From Azospirillum brasilense (GTDB taxonomy: Bacteria; Pseudomonadota; Alphaproteobacteria; Azospirillales; Azospirillaceae), in the NCBI RefSeq assembly GCF_001315015.1, contig NZ_CP012915.1, positions 248,001-312,000 on the forward strand: a stretch of 64,000 bases of DNA, given 5' to 3'. The notes beneath the pieces were generated by a model, which saw nothing but the letters and a program-made list of their open reading frames with translations, ran no database searches and was not told where the DNA came from. Numbering within the stretch: position 1 is the first letter of the stretch; each line of letters begins with the position of its first letter. Positions 54,884 to 64,000 of this stretch are shown here, piece by piece. Position numbers and translations under genes: made by a program.

Positions 54884-55976
54884 GGCGTTCCTGAGACGGG
54901 CCCTCCGGCACCACCCAGCCGTCGCGCACCGCGAGGCGCAGCGCTTCGCCCGGCGCGACCTGCGCGTCGCCGGACACCCGCAGCAACAGGCGCACGCCCG
55001 GCGCGGCCTGCGGTTCGGCCTCCACCAGCACGAATCCGCCCTTGTAGGCGGCGCGCACCACAGTCGCGGCGATGGGGCCGTCCGGCGCCGGCTCCAAATC
55101 CTCGGGCCGCAGGCAGACCAGCGCTTGTCCCTCCGGCTGGCCGGTACGGCAGCGAACCAGCGCCTCCGCCCCGAACAGGCGCACCCGCACGCGGCCGTCG
55201 GCGGCCGGACCCGTCACCACGCCGTCCACCACCGCGCCCTGGCCGACGAAGCCGGCGACCATCCGCGTCGCCGGTTCGCGGTAGAGCGTGCGGGGCGCCG
55301 CCACCTGGGCCAGCCGCCCGTGGTCGAGCACGGCGATTCGCGTCGCCAGCGCCATGGCCTCGGCCTGATCGTGGGTGACGTAGACCATGGTGGCGCCGGT
55401 CTTGGTGTGGAAGTCGGCGAACTCCTCCTCCATCGCCGCGCGCAGATGCACGTCGAGGTTGGCGAGCGGCTCGTCCAGCAGAACCAGCTCCGGGCTCATC
55501 ACGAGGCAGCGGGCCAGGGCGACGCGCTGCCGCTGGCCGCCCGACAACTCGGCGGGGTGGCGCGCGTCGAAGCCCGACAGCCCCACCGTGTCGAGCGCGG
55601 CGCGCACCCGCTGCTCCCGTTCCGCGCGGGGAACGCGGGCTGTTTCCAACGGGTAGGCGACGTTCCCGGCCACCGTCATGTGCGGCCACAGCGCGTAGGA
55701 CTGGAAGACGAGGCCGATCCGCCGCTCCTCCGGCGGGACGTGGGTGGCGGGGCCGGACAGGGTGCGCCCGCCGACCGTGATGCGCCCGCCGTCCAGCCGC
55801 TCGAACCCGGCGACCATGCGCAGCAGCGTGCTTTTCCCGCAGCCCGACGGGCCGAGCAGGGCGAGGAACTCCCCCGCCGCCACGTCGATGGTCACGCCGT
55901 CCACCGCGGGAGCGGGCGTCCCGGCATAATGGCGGGAGGCGTCGTCGATCAGGAGAGCGGGCGTCTGAGTGGTCAT
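54864..55976 (-). CDS. ABC transporter ATPase for the same importer (PotA/FbpC type)
   Basis: A 370-residue ATPase with Walker A GPSGCGKST, signature LSGGQRQRVALARCL, Walker B VLLDEPLANLD, VTHDQAEAMALA, and a C-terminal TOBE region (about 290-360). The ATG at 55976 (MTTQTPALLIDD) is preferred over the longer frame. It is on the opposite strand from its partner genes and converges on the permease with overlapping ends (54864-54883), so it needs its own promoter. Confidence 0.88.
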   Translation of the reverse strand: MTTQTPALLIDDASRHYAGTPAPAVDGVTIDVAAGEFLALLGPSGCGKSTLLRMVAGFERLDGGRITVGGRTLSGPATHVPPEERRIGLVFQSYALWPHMTVAGNVAYPLETARVPRAEREQRVRAALDTVGLSGFDARHPAELSGGQRQRVALARCLVMSPELVLLDEPLANLDVHLRAAMEEEFADFHTKTGATMVYVTHDQAEAMALATRIAVLDHGRLAQVAAPRTLYREPATRMVAGFVGQGAVVDGVVTGPAADGRVRVRLFGAEALVRCRTGQPEGQALVCLRPEDLEPAPDGPIAATVVRAAYKGGFVLVEAEPQAAPGVRLLLRVSGDAQVAPGEALRLAVRDGWVVPEGPSQERLTPARE

Positions 55977-56041
55977 GGCACCGGAAGTCGCGCTATTCAG
56001 GAAGGCGGCGAGGGATAGGCACAGTGCGGAACGGGGGCGTG

Positions 56042-57181
56042 ATGTCAAGTGACGCTGCGATGACGGGGGCGATGACGGGGCGTGGGCAGAAGGTTCGGCT
56101 GCGCGCCCTGTCGGGTCTGGGGAACAAGGGGCCGGCCTGCTTCCTGGCGATGGTCGGCGGGGCGCGGCTGCTGCTCGACCTCGGCGAAGGGCCGGACGCC
56201 GGGCGCCTGCCGCCGCTGAGCGGGGCGGGGCGGGTGGACGCCATCCTGGTCACCCACACCCACGGCGACCATGCCGGCGCCCTGGGCCTGCGCCATCGGG
56301 TCGGCAGCCCGCCAGTCTACGCCACGCCGCTGGCCGCCCGCCTCCTGCCGCCGACCGTCGCGGCCCTGCCGCTGCCGGTCCGCGGAACGGTGGAGATCCA
56401 GGGCGTGCCGGTGACCACCGGGCGGTCCGGCCATGCGCCGGGCGGGGTGTGGATTCACCTGGGCACGGAGGACGGCGGGATCCTTTACATGGGCGACCAT
56501 TCCGACGAATCGGCCCTGTTCCCCTTCGACCCGCCGCCGCCGGCGCGGCGGGTGATCCTCGACGCCTCCTACGGGCTGGACGACACCCCGCAGACCGAGC
56601 GGCTGGCCGCGCTGGAGCCTTTCCTGCACGCGGGCGGCGCGCTGTTCCCGGTGGCGGCGGACGGGCGCGGGCCTGAAATGGCCCTGTGGGCGCTGGAGCA
56701 CGGCGTGGTTCCGGCCATCGACGACGCCCACCGCGCCGCCATCGCCCATCTGCTGGCGGAGGCCGACACCGCCCTGCGGCCCGGCGTGGAGGAACGTCTG
56801 CGGCGGCTGCTGGACCGCGCCAAGGCGCCGGGCGATCCACGCGACGTGACCTTCGCCGCCGGTCCCAACGCGACCAGCGGCACCGCCGCGGAGCTGGTGG
56901 AGCGCTGGGGTGGGGTGGATGGGCCGGAGCCAAGTGGTCCTGAAATCGTCTTCACCGGCTACCTCGCGGCGGGCACGCCGTCGCGGATGCTGGTCGACGC
57001 CGGCCGCGCGCGGTATCTGCGCTGGAACGTCCATCCCACGCTGCGCCAGTTGACGGCGCTGGTGGACGCCACGGGGGCGGAGCGGGTGCTGCCCGCCTTC
57101 GGCGACATCCGGCACCGGGAGGGCTGGCGGGCCGCCTTCGCCCCGGCGATCCTGGAGGGGCTGGACGCTCCGGAGGACTGA
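56042..57181 (+). CDS. Metallo-beta-lactamase-fold hydrolase
   Basis: A 379-residue protein. The zinc motif THTHGDHAG is near residue 77, followed by later metal ligands in GRSGHAPG and MGDHSDES. VRLRALSGLGNKGPACFLAMVGGARLLLDLGEG is a typical start of the MBL exonuclease/phosphodiesterase-like group. The second ATG after a GTG is used (56042, GGGGGCG upstream). The substrate is unknown; being next to a possibly Pho-regulated importer, a phosphoester is conceivable. Confidence 0.75.
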   Translation: MSSDAAMTGAMTGRGQKVRLRALSGLGNKGPACFLAMVGGARLLLDLGEGPDAGRLPPLSGAGRVDAILVTHTHGDHAGALGLRHRVGSPPVYATPLAARLLPPTVAALPLPVRGTVEIQGVPVTTGRSGHAPGGVWIHLGTEDGGILYMGDHSDESALFPFDPPPPARRVILDASYGLDDTPQTERLAALEPFLHAGGALFPVAADGRGPEMALWALEHGVVPAIDDAHRAAIAHLLAEADTALRPGVEERLRRLLDRAKAPGDPRDVTFAAGPNATSGTAAELVERWGGVDGPEPSGPEIVFTGYLAAGTPSRMLVDAGRARYLRWNVHPTLRQLTALVDATGAERVLPAFGDIRHREGWRAAFAPAILEGLDAPED

Positions 57182-57242
57182 GCGCGAGAGGAACGCGGCG
57201 GGCACCCTGTTGGCATGCTTGTCCCGTTGCCGGCGGATGTCC

Positions 57243-58490
57243 ATGAGCACCTTCGAGTTGCTGTCCCTCCTGCTGACCCTGGCGGCGCTGTTCAGTTTCG
57301 CCAGCCGCGGCCTGCTCGGCCTGCCGGCGACGGCGGGGGTGTTCCTGCTGGCCTTCGGCTTCGCCTTCGCGACGGCGGTGGTCGGGACGCTGGTGCCGGC
57401 CATCGACATCCGCGCCTGGGAGGAGCGTCTGGTGACCAGCGCCCACCTGCCCGAAGCGCTTTTGGAAGGGGTGCTGGCTTTCCTGCTGTTCGCCGGGGCG
57501 GTGGAGCAGGACAGCGGTCCCCTGTGGCGGCGGCGCTGGGCGGTGGCGCTGCTGGCGACGCTGGGCGTCGTGATCTCGACCGCCGTCATGGGCACCGGCA
57601 TGTGGCTGGTCTTCGACGCCATGGGCCAGCCGGTGCCGCTGATCTGGTGTCTGGTGCTGGGGGCGGCGCTGGCGCCGACCGACCCGGTGGCGGTGCTGGC
57701 CGTGCTGCGCAAGGCGCCGCTGCCGGAGGGGCTGCGCACCGCCATCGCGGGGGAAAGCCTGTTCAACGACGGCATGGGGGTGGTGCTGTTCGCCCTCCTG
57801 CTCGGGCTGGCCACCGGGACCGACACCGATGTGACGGTGCTGGGCGTTGCCTGGGACATCGTGAAGGAGGCGGGCGGCGGCGTCCTGCTGGGGCTGGCGA
57901 CCGGCTCCCTGGCCTTCTGGGCGAAGAGCCGGGCGGACGACCCGGCGGTGGAGCTGTCGGTCTCGCTGGCCCTGGCGGCGGCGACCTACAGCCTCGCCCA
58001 GCGGCTCGGCCTGTCCGGCCCCATCGCGGTCGTGGTGGCGGGGCTGCTGATCGGGAACACCGCCAAGCACCATGTCTCGTCGGAGCGGACGGGCTTCATC
58101 ATGAAGGCCTTCTGGTCCATGGTCGACGCGATCCTGAACGCCATCCTGTTCATGCTGGTCGGGCTGGAGGCCGCGGTGGTGCTGTCCTGGCAGGCGCCGG
58201 TGATGGCCGCGGCCGTCCTGGCGCCGCTGCTGGCGCTGGTGGCCCGGCTGGCCAGCGTCTTGCCCGTGGTCGCCATCCATCTGCGCAGCCAGCGCAAGGC
58301 GGCGGCGACCGCCGTGCTGACCTGGGGCGGGGTGCGCGGCGGCATCGCCGTGGCGCTGGTCCTGTCGCTGCCCGACAACCCGCAGCGCGACCTGCTGCTG
58401 GTCGCCTGCTACGCCGTCGTCGCCTTCACCATCATCGTGCAGAGCCTGACGCTCGGTCGGCTGGCCCGGCGCCTGTTCCCCGAGGGCTGA
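57243..58490 (+). CDS. CPA1-family Na+(K+)/H+ antiporter
   Basis: A 415-residue membrane protein with about 12-13 hydrophobic segments. APTDPVAVLAVLRKA, the ion-binding SLFNDGMGVVLFALLLG, and the re-entrant GPIAVVVAGLLIGN are NhaP-type. TWGGVRGGIAVALVLSLP near the end is also conserved. ATGs at 57237 and 57243 are both possible; 57243 is better spaced from GGCGGA. Confidence 0.88.
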   Translation: MSTFELLSLLLTLAALFSFASRGLLGLPATAGVFLLAFGFAFATAVVGTLVPAIDIRAWEERLVTSAHLPEALLEGVLAFLLFAGAVEQDSGPLWRRRWAVALLATLGVVISTAVMGTGMWLVFDAMGQPVPLIWCLVLGAALAPTDPVAVLAVLRKAPLPEGLRTAIAGESLFNDGMGVVLFALLLGLATGTDTDVTVLGVAWDIVKEAGGGVLLGLATGSLAFWAKSRADDPAVELSVSLALAAATYSLAQRLGLSGPIAVVVAGLLIGNTAKHHVSSERTGFIMKAFWSMVDAILNAILFMLVGLEAAVVLSWQAPVMAAAVLAPLLALVARLASVLPVVAIHLRSQRKAAATAVLTWGGVRGGIAVALVLSLPDNPQRDLLLVACYAVVAFTIIVQSLTLGRLARRLFPEG

Positions 58491-58619
58491 CGGGTTATCC
58501 CGCGCAGGACAGGGATGCGCAGAACGAACTTTCTTGTGGAAAGCAATCCATTATCTACTGAAGCCAATCAGGCAATCGCCTTTATCAACGTTTCATTTTT
58601 GTTGTTTTGGAGTGTCGGG

Positions 58620-59855
58620 ATGACGGACACGACTCTGGGCCGGGCGGCGGGTTCGGCCACGCTGCTGCCGGGAATCGATTGGCGGGTGGTTACCGTGGCG
58701 CTGCTCGCCCTGACGGGCGGCGGCCTGTGGATTGGCGACGCCGTGTCGGGGCGGCAGGCGGCGCTCTATCTGGTGGGGGGCGCGATGGGCCTCGTGCTCT
58801 ACCACGCGCTGTTCGGCTTCACCTCTGCCTTCCGCGTCTTCATCGCGGATCGGCGCGGGGCGGGGCTGCGGGCTCAGATGGTCATGCTGGCCGTGGCCTG
58901 CGCCCTGTTCTTCCCGGTGCTGGCCGCCGGGACGCTGTTCGGCACGCCGGTGAAGGGGCTGGTGTCGCCGGTCGGCCTGTCGGTGGTGGTCGGCGCCTTC
59001 CTGTTCGGCATCGGCATGCAGCTCGGCGGCGGCTGCGCCTCGGGCACGCTGTTCACGGTGGGCGGCGGCAGCACGCGCATGGTCGTGACGTTGGCCTTCT
59101 TCATCGTCGGCTCGGTGCTGGGCGCCTATCACCTGCCCTGGTGGCAGGCGCAATGGACCGCCGCACCGGTGTCGGTGGTCGCGGCCTGGGGCTGGCCGGC
59201 GGCGCTGGCGGTCAACCTCGTCCTCTTCGCCGCGGTCTATGCCGGCACCCTCGCGCTGGAGAAGCGGCGCCACGGCCGCCTGATCGAGGGCGCCCCGGCC
59301 AAGACCGAGGGGCTGCGGCGCTTCCTGCGCGGCCCCTGGCCGCTGGTCTGGGGGGCGGTGGCGCTGGCCGTGCTGAATTTCGCGACGCTGGCGCTGGCGG
59401 GGCGTCCGTGGGGCATCACCTCGGCCTTCGCGCTGTGGGGCAGCAAGGGGTTGGCCGCTCTCGGCGTGGACGTCGCCTCCTGGCCCTTCTGGCAGGCGCC
59501 GGCCCAGGCCAGGGCGTTGCAGGACAGCGTGCTGGCCGACGTCACCTCGGTGATGGATTTCGGCATCATCCTGGGCGCGCTGCTCGCCGCCGGTCTGGCC
59601 GGCAAGTTCGCCCCGGTTTGGAAACTGCCGCTGCGGTCGCTGGTGGCGGCGGTGGTCGGCGGGCTGCTGCTCGGCTACGGCTCCCGCCTCGCCTATGGCT
59701 GCAACATCGGCGCCTATTTCAGCGGCATCGCCTCGGGCAGCCTGCACGGCTGGGTGTGGATCGTCGCGGCGCTGGCCGGCAACTACCTGGGCACCGCCCT
59801 GCGCCCGTTCTTCGGCTTGGAGGTCGAGCGCACGCCGCGCCAAACCGCCTGCTGA
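58620..59855 (+). CDS. YeeE/YedE-family thiosulfate/sulfur-compound transporter
   Basis: A 411-residue polytopic membrane protein. Two conserved cysteine loops, MQLGGGCASGTLFTVGGG and LAYGCNIGAYFSGIASGSLHGW, place it in the YeeE group that takes up thiosulfate by cysteine relay. The ATG at 58620 has GGAG 7 nt upstream; the upstream frame includes an A/T-rich promoter region (58540-58610). It is convergent with the LysR gene. Confidence 0.88.
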   Translation: MTDTTLGRAAGSATLLPGIDWRVVTVALLALTGGGLWIGDAVSGRQAALYLVGGAMGLVLYHALFGFTSAFRVFIADRRGAGLRAQMVMLAVACALFFPVLAAGTLFGTPVKGLVSPVGLSVVVGAFLFGIGMQLGGGCASGTLFTVGGGSTRMVVTLAFFIVGSVLGAYHLPWWQAQWTAAPVSVVAAWGWPAALAVNLVLFAAVYAGTLALEKRRHGRLIEGAPAKTEGLRRFLRGPWPLVWGAVALAVLNFATLALAGRPWGITSAFALWGSKGLAALGVDVASWPFWQAPAQARALQDSVLADVTSVMDFGIILGALLAAGLAGKFAPVWKLPLRSLVAAVVGGLLLGYGSRLAYGCNIGAYFSGIASGSLHGWVWIVAALAGNYLGTALRPFFGLEVERTPRQTAC

Positions 59856-59874
59856 GCGACCGCCTGCTGACGGG

Positions 59875-62027
<2,153 letters not shown>

Positions 62028-62034
62028 GGACCGG

Positions 62035-62898
62035 ATGGAGTCGCAACTGACCCAGATCGCGGCGAACCGCTGCTTCGGCGGTTGGCACAAGCGCTTCCGG
62101 CATCGCTCCGCGGTGCTGGACTGCGACATGGTCTTCGCCGTCTATCTGCCGCCGCAGGCCGAATCGGGCGCCAAATCGGGCAAGGTGCCGGTGTTCTACT
62201 GGTTGTCCGGCCTGACCTGCACCGACGAGAACTTCATGCAGAAGGCCGGCGCCATGCGGATGGCGGCGGAACTCGGCATCGCCATCGTGGCGCCCGACAC
62301 CAGCCCGCGCGGCCCCGACGTGCCCGGCGACCCGGACGGCGCCTGGGACTTCGGGCTGGGCGCCGGCTTCTACGTCAACGCGACGCGGGAGCCGTGGGCG
62401 AAGCACTACCGCATGCACGACTATGTGGTGCGGGAACTGCCGGAGCTGGTCGAGGCCGAACTGCCGGTGACCGACCGGCGTTCCATCGCCGGCCACTCCA
62501 TGGGCGGGCATGGCGCGCTGGTCTGCGCGCTGCGCAACCCCGGCCGCTACCGCGCCGTGTCGGCCTTCGCGCCGATCGGCAACCCGGCGAGCGTGCCCTG
62601 GGGCGAGAAGGCGTTCGAGCGCTTCTTCGGCACCGACTACGCGGCGTGGCTGGAGTGGGACAGCTGCGCCCTGCTGGGCCGCGCCACCGAGAAGCTGCCG
62701 ATCCTGGTGGACCAGGGCGACGCCGACAGCTTCCTGGAGAAGCAGCTGAAGCCGGAGAACCTGCAGCGGGCGGCGGAGGCGGCGGGCCATCCGCTGACCC
62801 TGCGGATGCAGCCGGGCTACGACCACAGCTATTTCTTCATCGCCAGCTTCATCGACGACCATCTGCGCCACCACGCGGCGGCGCTGCTGAAGGACTGA
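62035..62898 (+). CDS. fghA: S-formylglutathione hydrolase
   Basis: A 287-residue esterase-fold enzyme that splits S-formylglutathione into formate and glutathione. [20 protein letters not shown], the nucleophile in [19 protein letters not shown] (Asp) and [13 protein letters not shown] (His) form the catalytic set. GAGGA precedes the ATG at 62035. It is cotranscribed with frmA. Confidence 0.95.
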   Translation: MESQLTQIAANRCFGGWHKRFRHRSAVLDCDMVFAVYLPPQAESGAKSGKVPVFYWLSGLTCTDENFMQKAGAMRMAAELGIAIVAPDTSPRGPDVPGDPDGAWDFGLGAGFYVNATREPWAKHYRMHDYVVRELPELVEAELPVTDRRSIAGHSMGGHGALVCALRNPGRYRAVSAFAPIGNPASVPWGEKAFERFFGTDYAAWLEWDSCALLGRATEKLPILVDQGDADSFLEKQLKPENLQRAAEAAGHPLTLRMQPGYDHSYFFIASFIDDHLRHHAAALLKD

Positions 62899-62906
62899 CG
62901 CGTTTC

Positions 62907-62955
62907 GTCCGGACATACGGCCCACCCATTCACGGAATGGGCCGTATGTCCGGAC
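62907..62955. repeat. Near-perfect 49-bp inverted repeat after fghA
   Basis: GTCCGGACATACGGCCCA faces TGGGCCGTATGTCCGGAC, with inner CATTC/GAATG arms separated by a 4-nt bulge and a 3-nt loop. It starts 8 bp after the fghA stop and lacks a T tract. It may be a transcript-end stabiliser or terminator. It is unlike the CCCTCTCC-type elements in this window. Confidence 0.7.
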
Positions 62956-62998
62956 CGGTCTCCCATTCGTATCGACAAGCCTCCGACCCAAAGGCATC

Positions 62999-63018
62999 AT
63001 TTCGTTACGACGCGAAAT
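62999..63018. promoter_or_regulatory. Small palindrome near the TRAP-receptor start
   Basis: ATTTCG and CGAAAT separated by 8 bp, just before the GGGAGG ribosome binding site of the TAXI gene. It could be an operator or part of the promoter region; this rests on symmetry only. Confidence 0.3.
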
Positions 63019-63033
63019 AATTGGGAGGTTGTC

Positions 63034-64000
63034 GTGAAGTTCATGTCCAAGACCCGCCGTCTGGCTTTCGCCGCCGTGGCGGGCGCGGTCGCCATCGGCG
63101 CCACCGTCGCCGTGGCGCAGACCCCGGCTTTCTTCCGCATCGGCACGGGCGGCACCGCCGGCACCTACTATCCGGTGGGCGGTCTGATCGCCAACGTCAT
63201 CTCCGGCACCAACGGCGGCGTGCCCGGTCTGGTCGCCACCGCCGTGGCCTCCAACGGCTCCGTCGCCAACATCAACGCGATCAACGGCGGTTCGTCCGAG
63301 TCGGGCTTCTCGCAGTCGGACGTCGCCTATTGGGCCCACACCGGCACCGGCCTGTTCGAGGGCAAGGGCAAGGTGGAGGACCTGCGCGTCATCGCCACGC
63401 TCTACCCGGAAACCATCCATCTGGTCGCCCGCAAGGACGCCAACATCAAGTCGGTCGCCGACCTGAAGGGCAAGCGGGTGTCGCTGGACGAGCCGGGCTC
63501 GGGCACGCTGGTCGACGCGCGCATCGTGCTGGGCGCCTTCGGCCTGACCGAGAAGGACGTCAAGGCCGAGTATCTGAAGCCGGGTCCGGCGGGCGACCGC
63601 CTGCGCGACGGCGCGCTGGACGCCTATTTCTTCGTCGGCGGCTACCCGACCGGCGCCATCTCCGAACTGGCGACCTCGTCGGGCATCTCGCTGGTGCCGA
63701 TCACCGGTCCGGAAATCGACAAGATGCTGGGCCAGTACCAGTTCTTCGCCAAGGACACGGTTCCGGCCAACACCTACAAGGACGTTCCGGAGACCAACAC
63801 CATCTCCGTCAACGCCCAGTGGCTGACCAGCGCCAAGCAGCCGGACGACCTCGTCTACAACATCGTCAAGACGCTCTACAACGAGAAGAGCCGCGCCGCG
63901 CTCGACGCCGGCCACGCCAAGGGCAAGCTCGTCACGCTGAAGAACGCCACCTCGGGCCTCGGCATCCCGCTGCATCCGGGCGCGGAGAAGTTCTACAAGG
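63034..64000 (+). CDS. TAXI-family TRAP transporter solute receptor (truncated by window)
   Basis: From a GTG at 63034 (GGGAGG 5 nt upstream) the frame is open for 322 codons to the window end, so at most a short C-terminus is missing. A signal peptide (about 1-28, ending VAVA) is followed by FFRIGTGGTAGTYYPVGGLIA, the TAXI hallmark, and GKRVSLDEPGSGT, FVGGYPTGAI. It binds its solute (often glutamate or another carboxylate) for a secondary TRAP permease that should lie downstream. Confidence 0.9.
   Translation, partial: MKFMSKTRRLAFAAVAGAVAIGATVAVAQTPAFFRIGTGGTAGTYYPVGGLIANVISGTNGGVPGLVATAVASNGSVANINAINGGSSESGFSQSDVAYWAHTGTGLFEGKGKVEDLRVIATLYPETIHLVARKDANIKSVADLKGKRVSLDEPGSGTLVDARIVLGAFGLTEKDVKAEYLKPGPAGDRLRDGALDAYFFVGGYPTGAISELATSSGISLVPITGPEIDKMLGQYQFFAKDTVPANTYKDVPETNTISVNAQWLTSAKQPDDLVYNIVKTLYNEKSRAALDAGHAKGKLVTLKNATSGLGIPLHPGAEKFYK

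Overview
The window is very GC-rich DNA with third-codon-position GC bias and dense, mostly overlapping gene starts. The gene content is a full aerobic-type cobalamin set under a B12 riboswitch, liv transporters, ketone-body/PHB catabolism, hybrid sensor kinases, and tRNA-Leu/tRNA-Ala. This points to a Rhodospirillales alphaproteobacterium, most probably Azospirillum or a close relative. The genus is inferred from overall gene content, not from a marker gene. I saw no phage, transposase or CRISPR array. Both ends of the window cut through genes.

Layout. 1-2593 (minus): a secreted 5'-nucleotidase-like protein whose metal-site motifs are degenerate, followed 7 bp later by the N-terminal half of a membrane sensor protein. 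3019-6439: a MocR-type regulator, an AhpD-like protein, and a divergent TetR/SDR pair with two operator-like repeats. 6449-22385: the cobalamin cluster. On the minus strand run cobW-cobN-cobG-cobH-cobI-cobJ, then cobL-cobE-cobM, then cobA-cobB-bluB; cobK and cbiD sit as plus-strand islands. The riboswitch and a probable promoter precede cobW. Together they cover most corrin-ring steps from uroporphyrinogen III to hydrogenobyrinate diamide, one subunit of cobalt chelation, and lower-ligand (DMB) synthesis. 22568-30307: a branched-chain amino-acid-type ABC transporter (livGFKHM) behind a sigma-54-like promoter, then acetoacetyl-CoA synthetase and 3-hydroxybutyrate dehydrogenase. 30355-33246: a GST, several small orphan genes, a stand-alone receiver and a cupin.

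33252-42150: a trehalose/glycogen operon (minus). It contains treY and a single 1878-codon gene that joins maltokinase, TreZ and MalQ, an unusual three-enzyme fusion and the most striking object here. 42345-42657: tRNA-Leu(CAG) and tRNA-Ala(GGC) with promoter and terminator. 42880-47095: a hybrid histidine kinase, a probably frameshifted two-helix membrane protein, a small orphan and a MarR regulator. 47415-51031: cell-envelope genes (a 17-kDa-antigen-like secreted protein, an L,D-transpeptidase, a D,D-carboxypeptidase with a histone-H1-like segment). 52013-55976: a ferric/phosphonate-type ABC transporter preceded by a Pho-box-like site. 56042-62898: an MBL hydrolase, a CPA1 antiporter, a YeeE thiosulfate-type transporter, a LysR regulator and the glutathione-dependent formaldehyde pathway (frmA-fghA). 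63034-end: a TAXI-type TRAP solute receptor, cut by the window.

A recurrent theme is a set of 85-140 bp GC-rich palindromic elements. They sit at convergent or tandem 3' ends (after cbiD, cobK, livK, between cobW and cobN, between the fusion gene and treY). In one case the element is inserted in frame inside cobG, and in another the last codons of the fusion enzyme are encoded by it.
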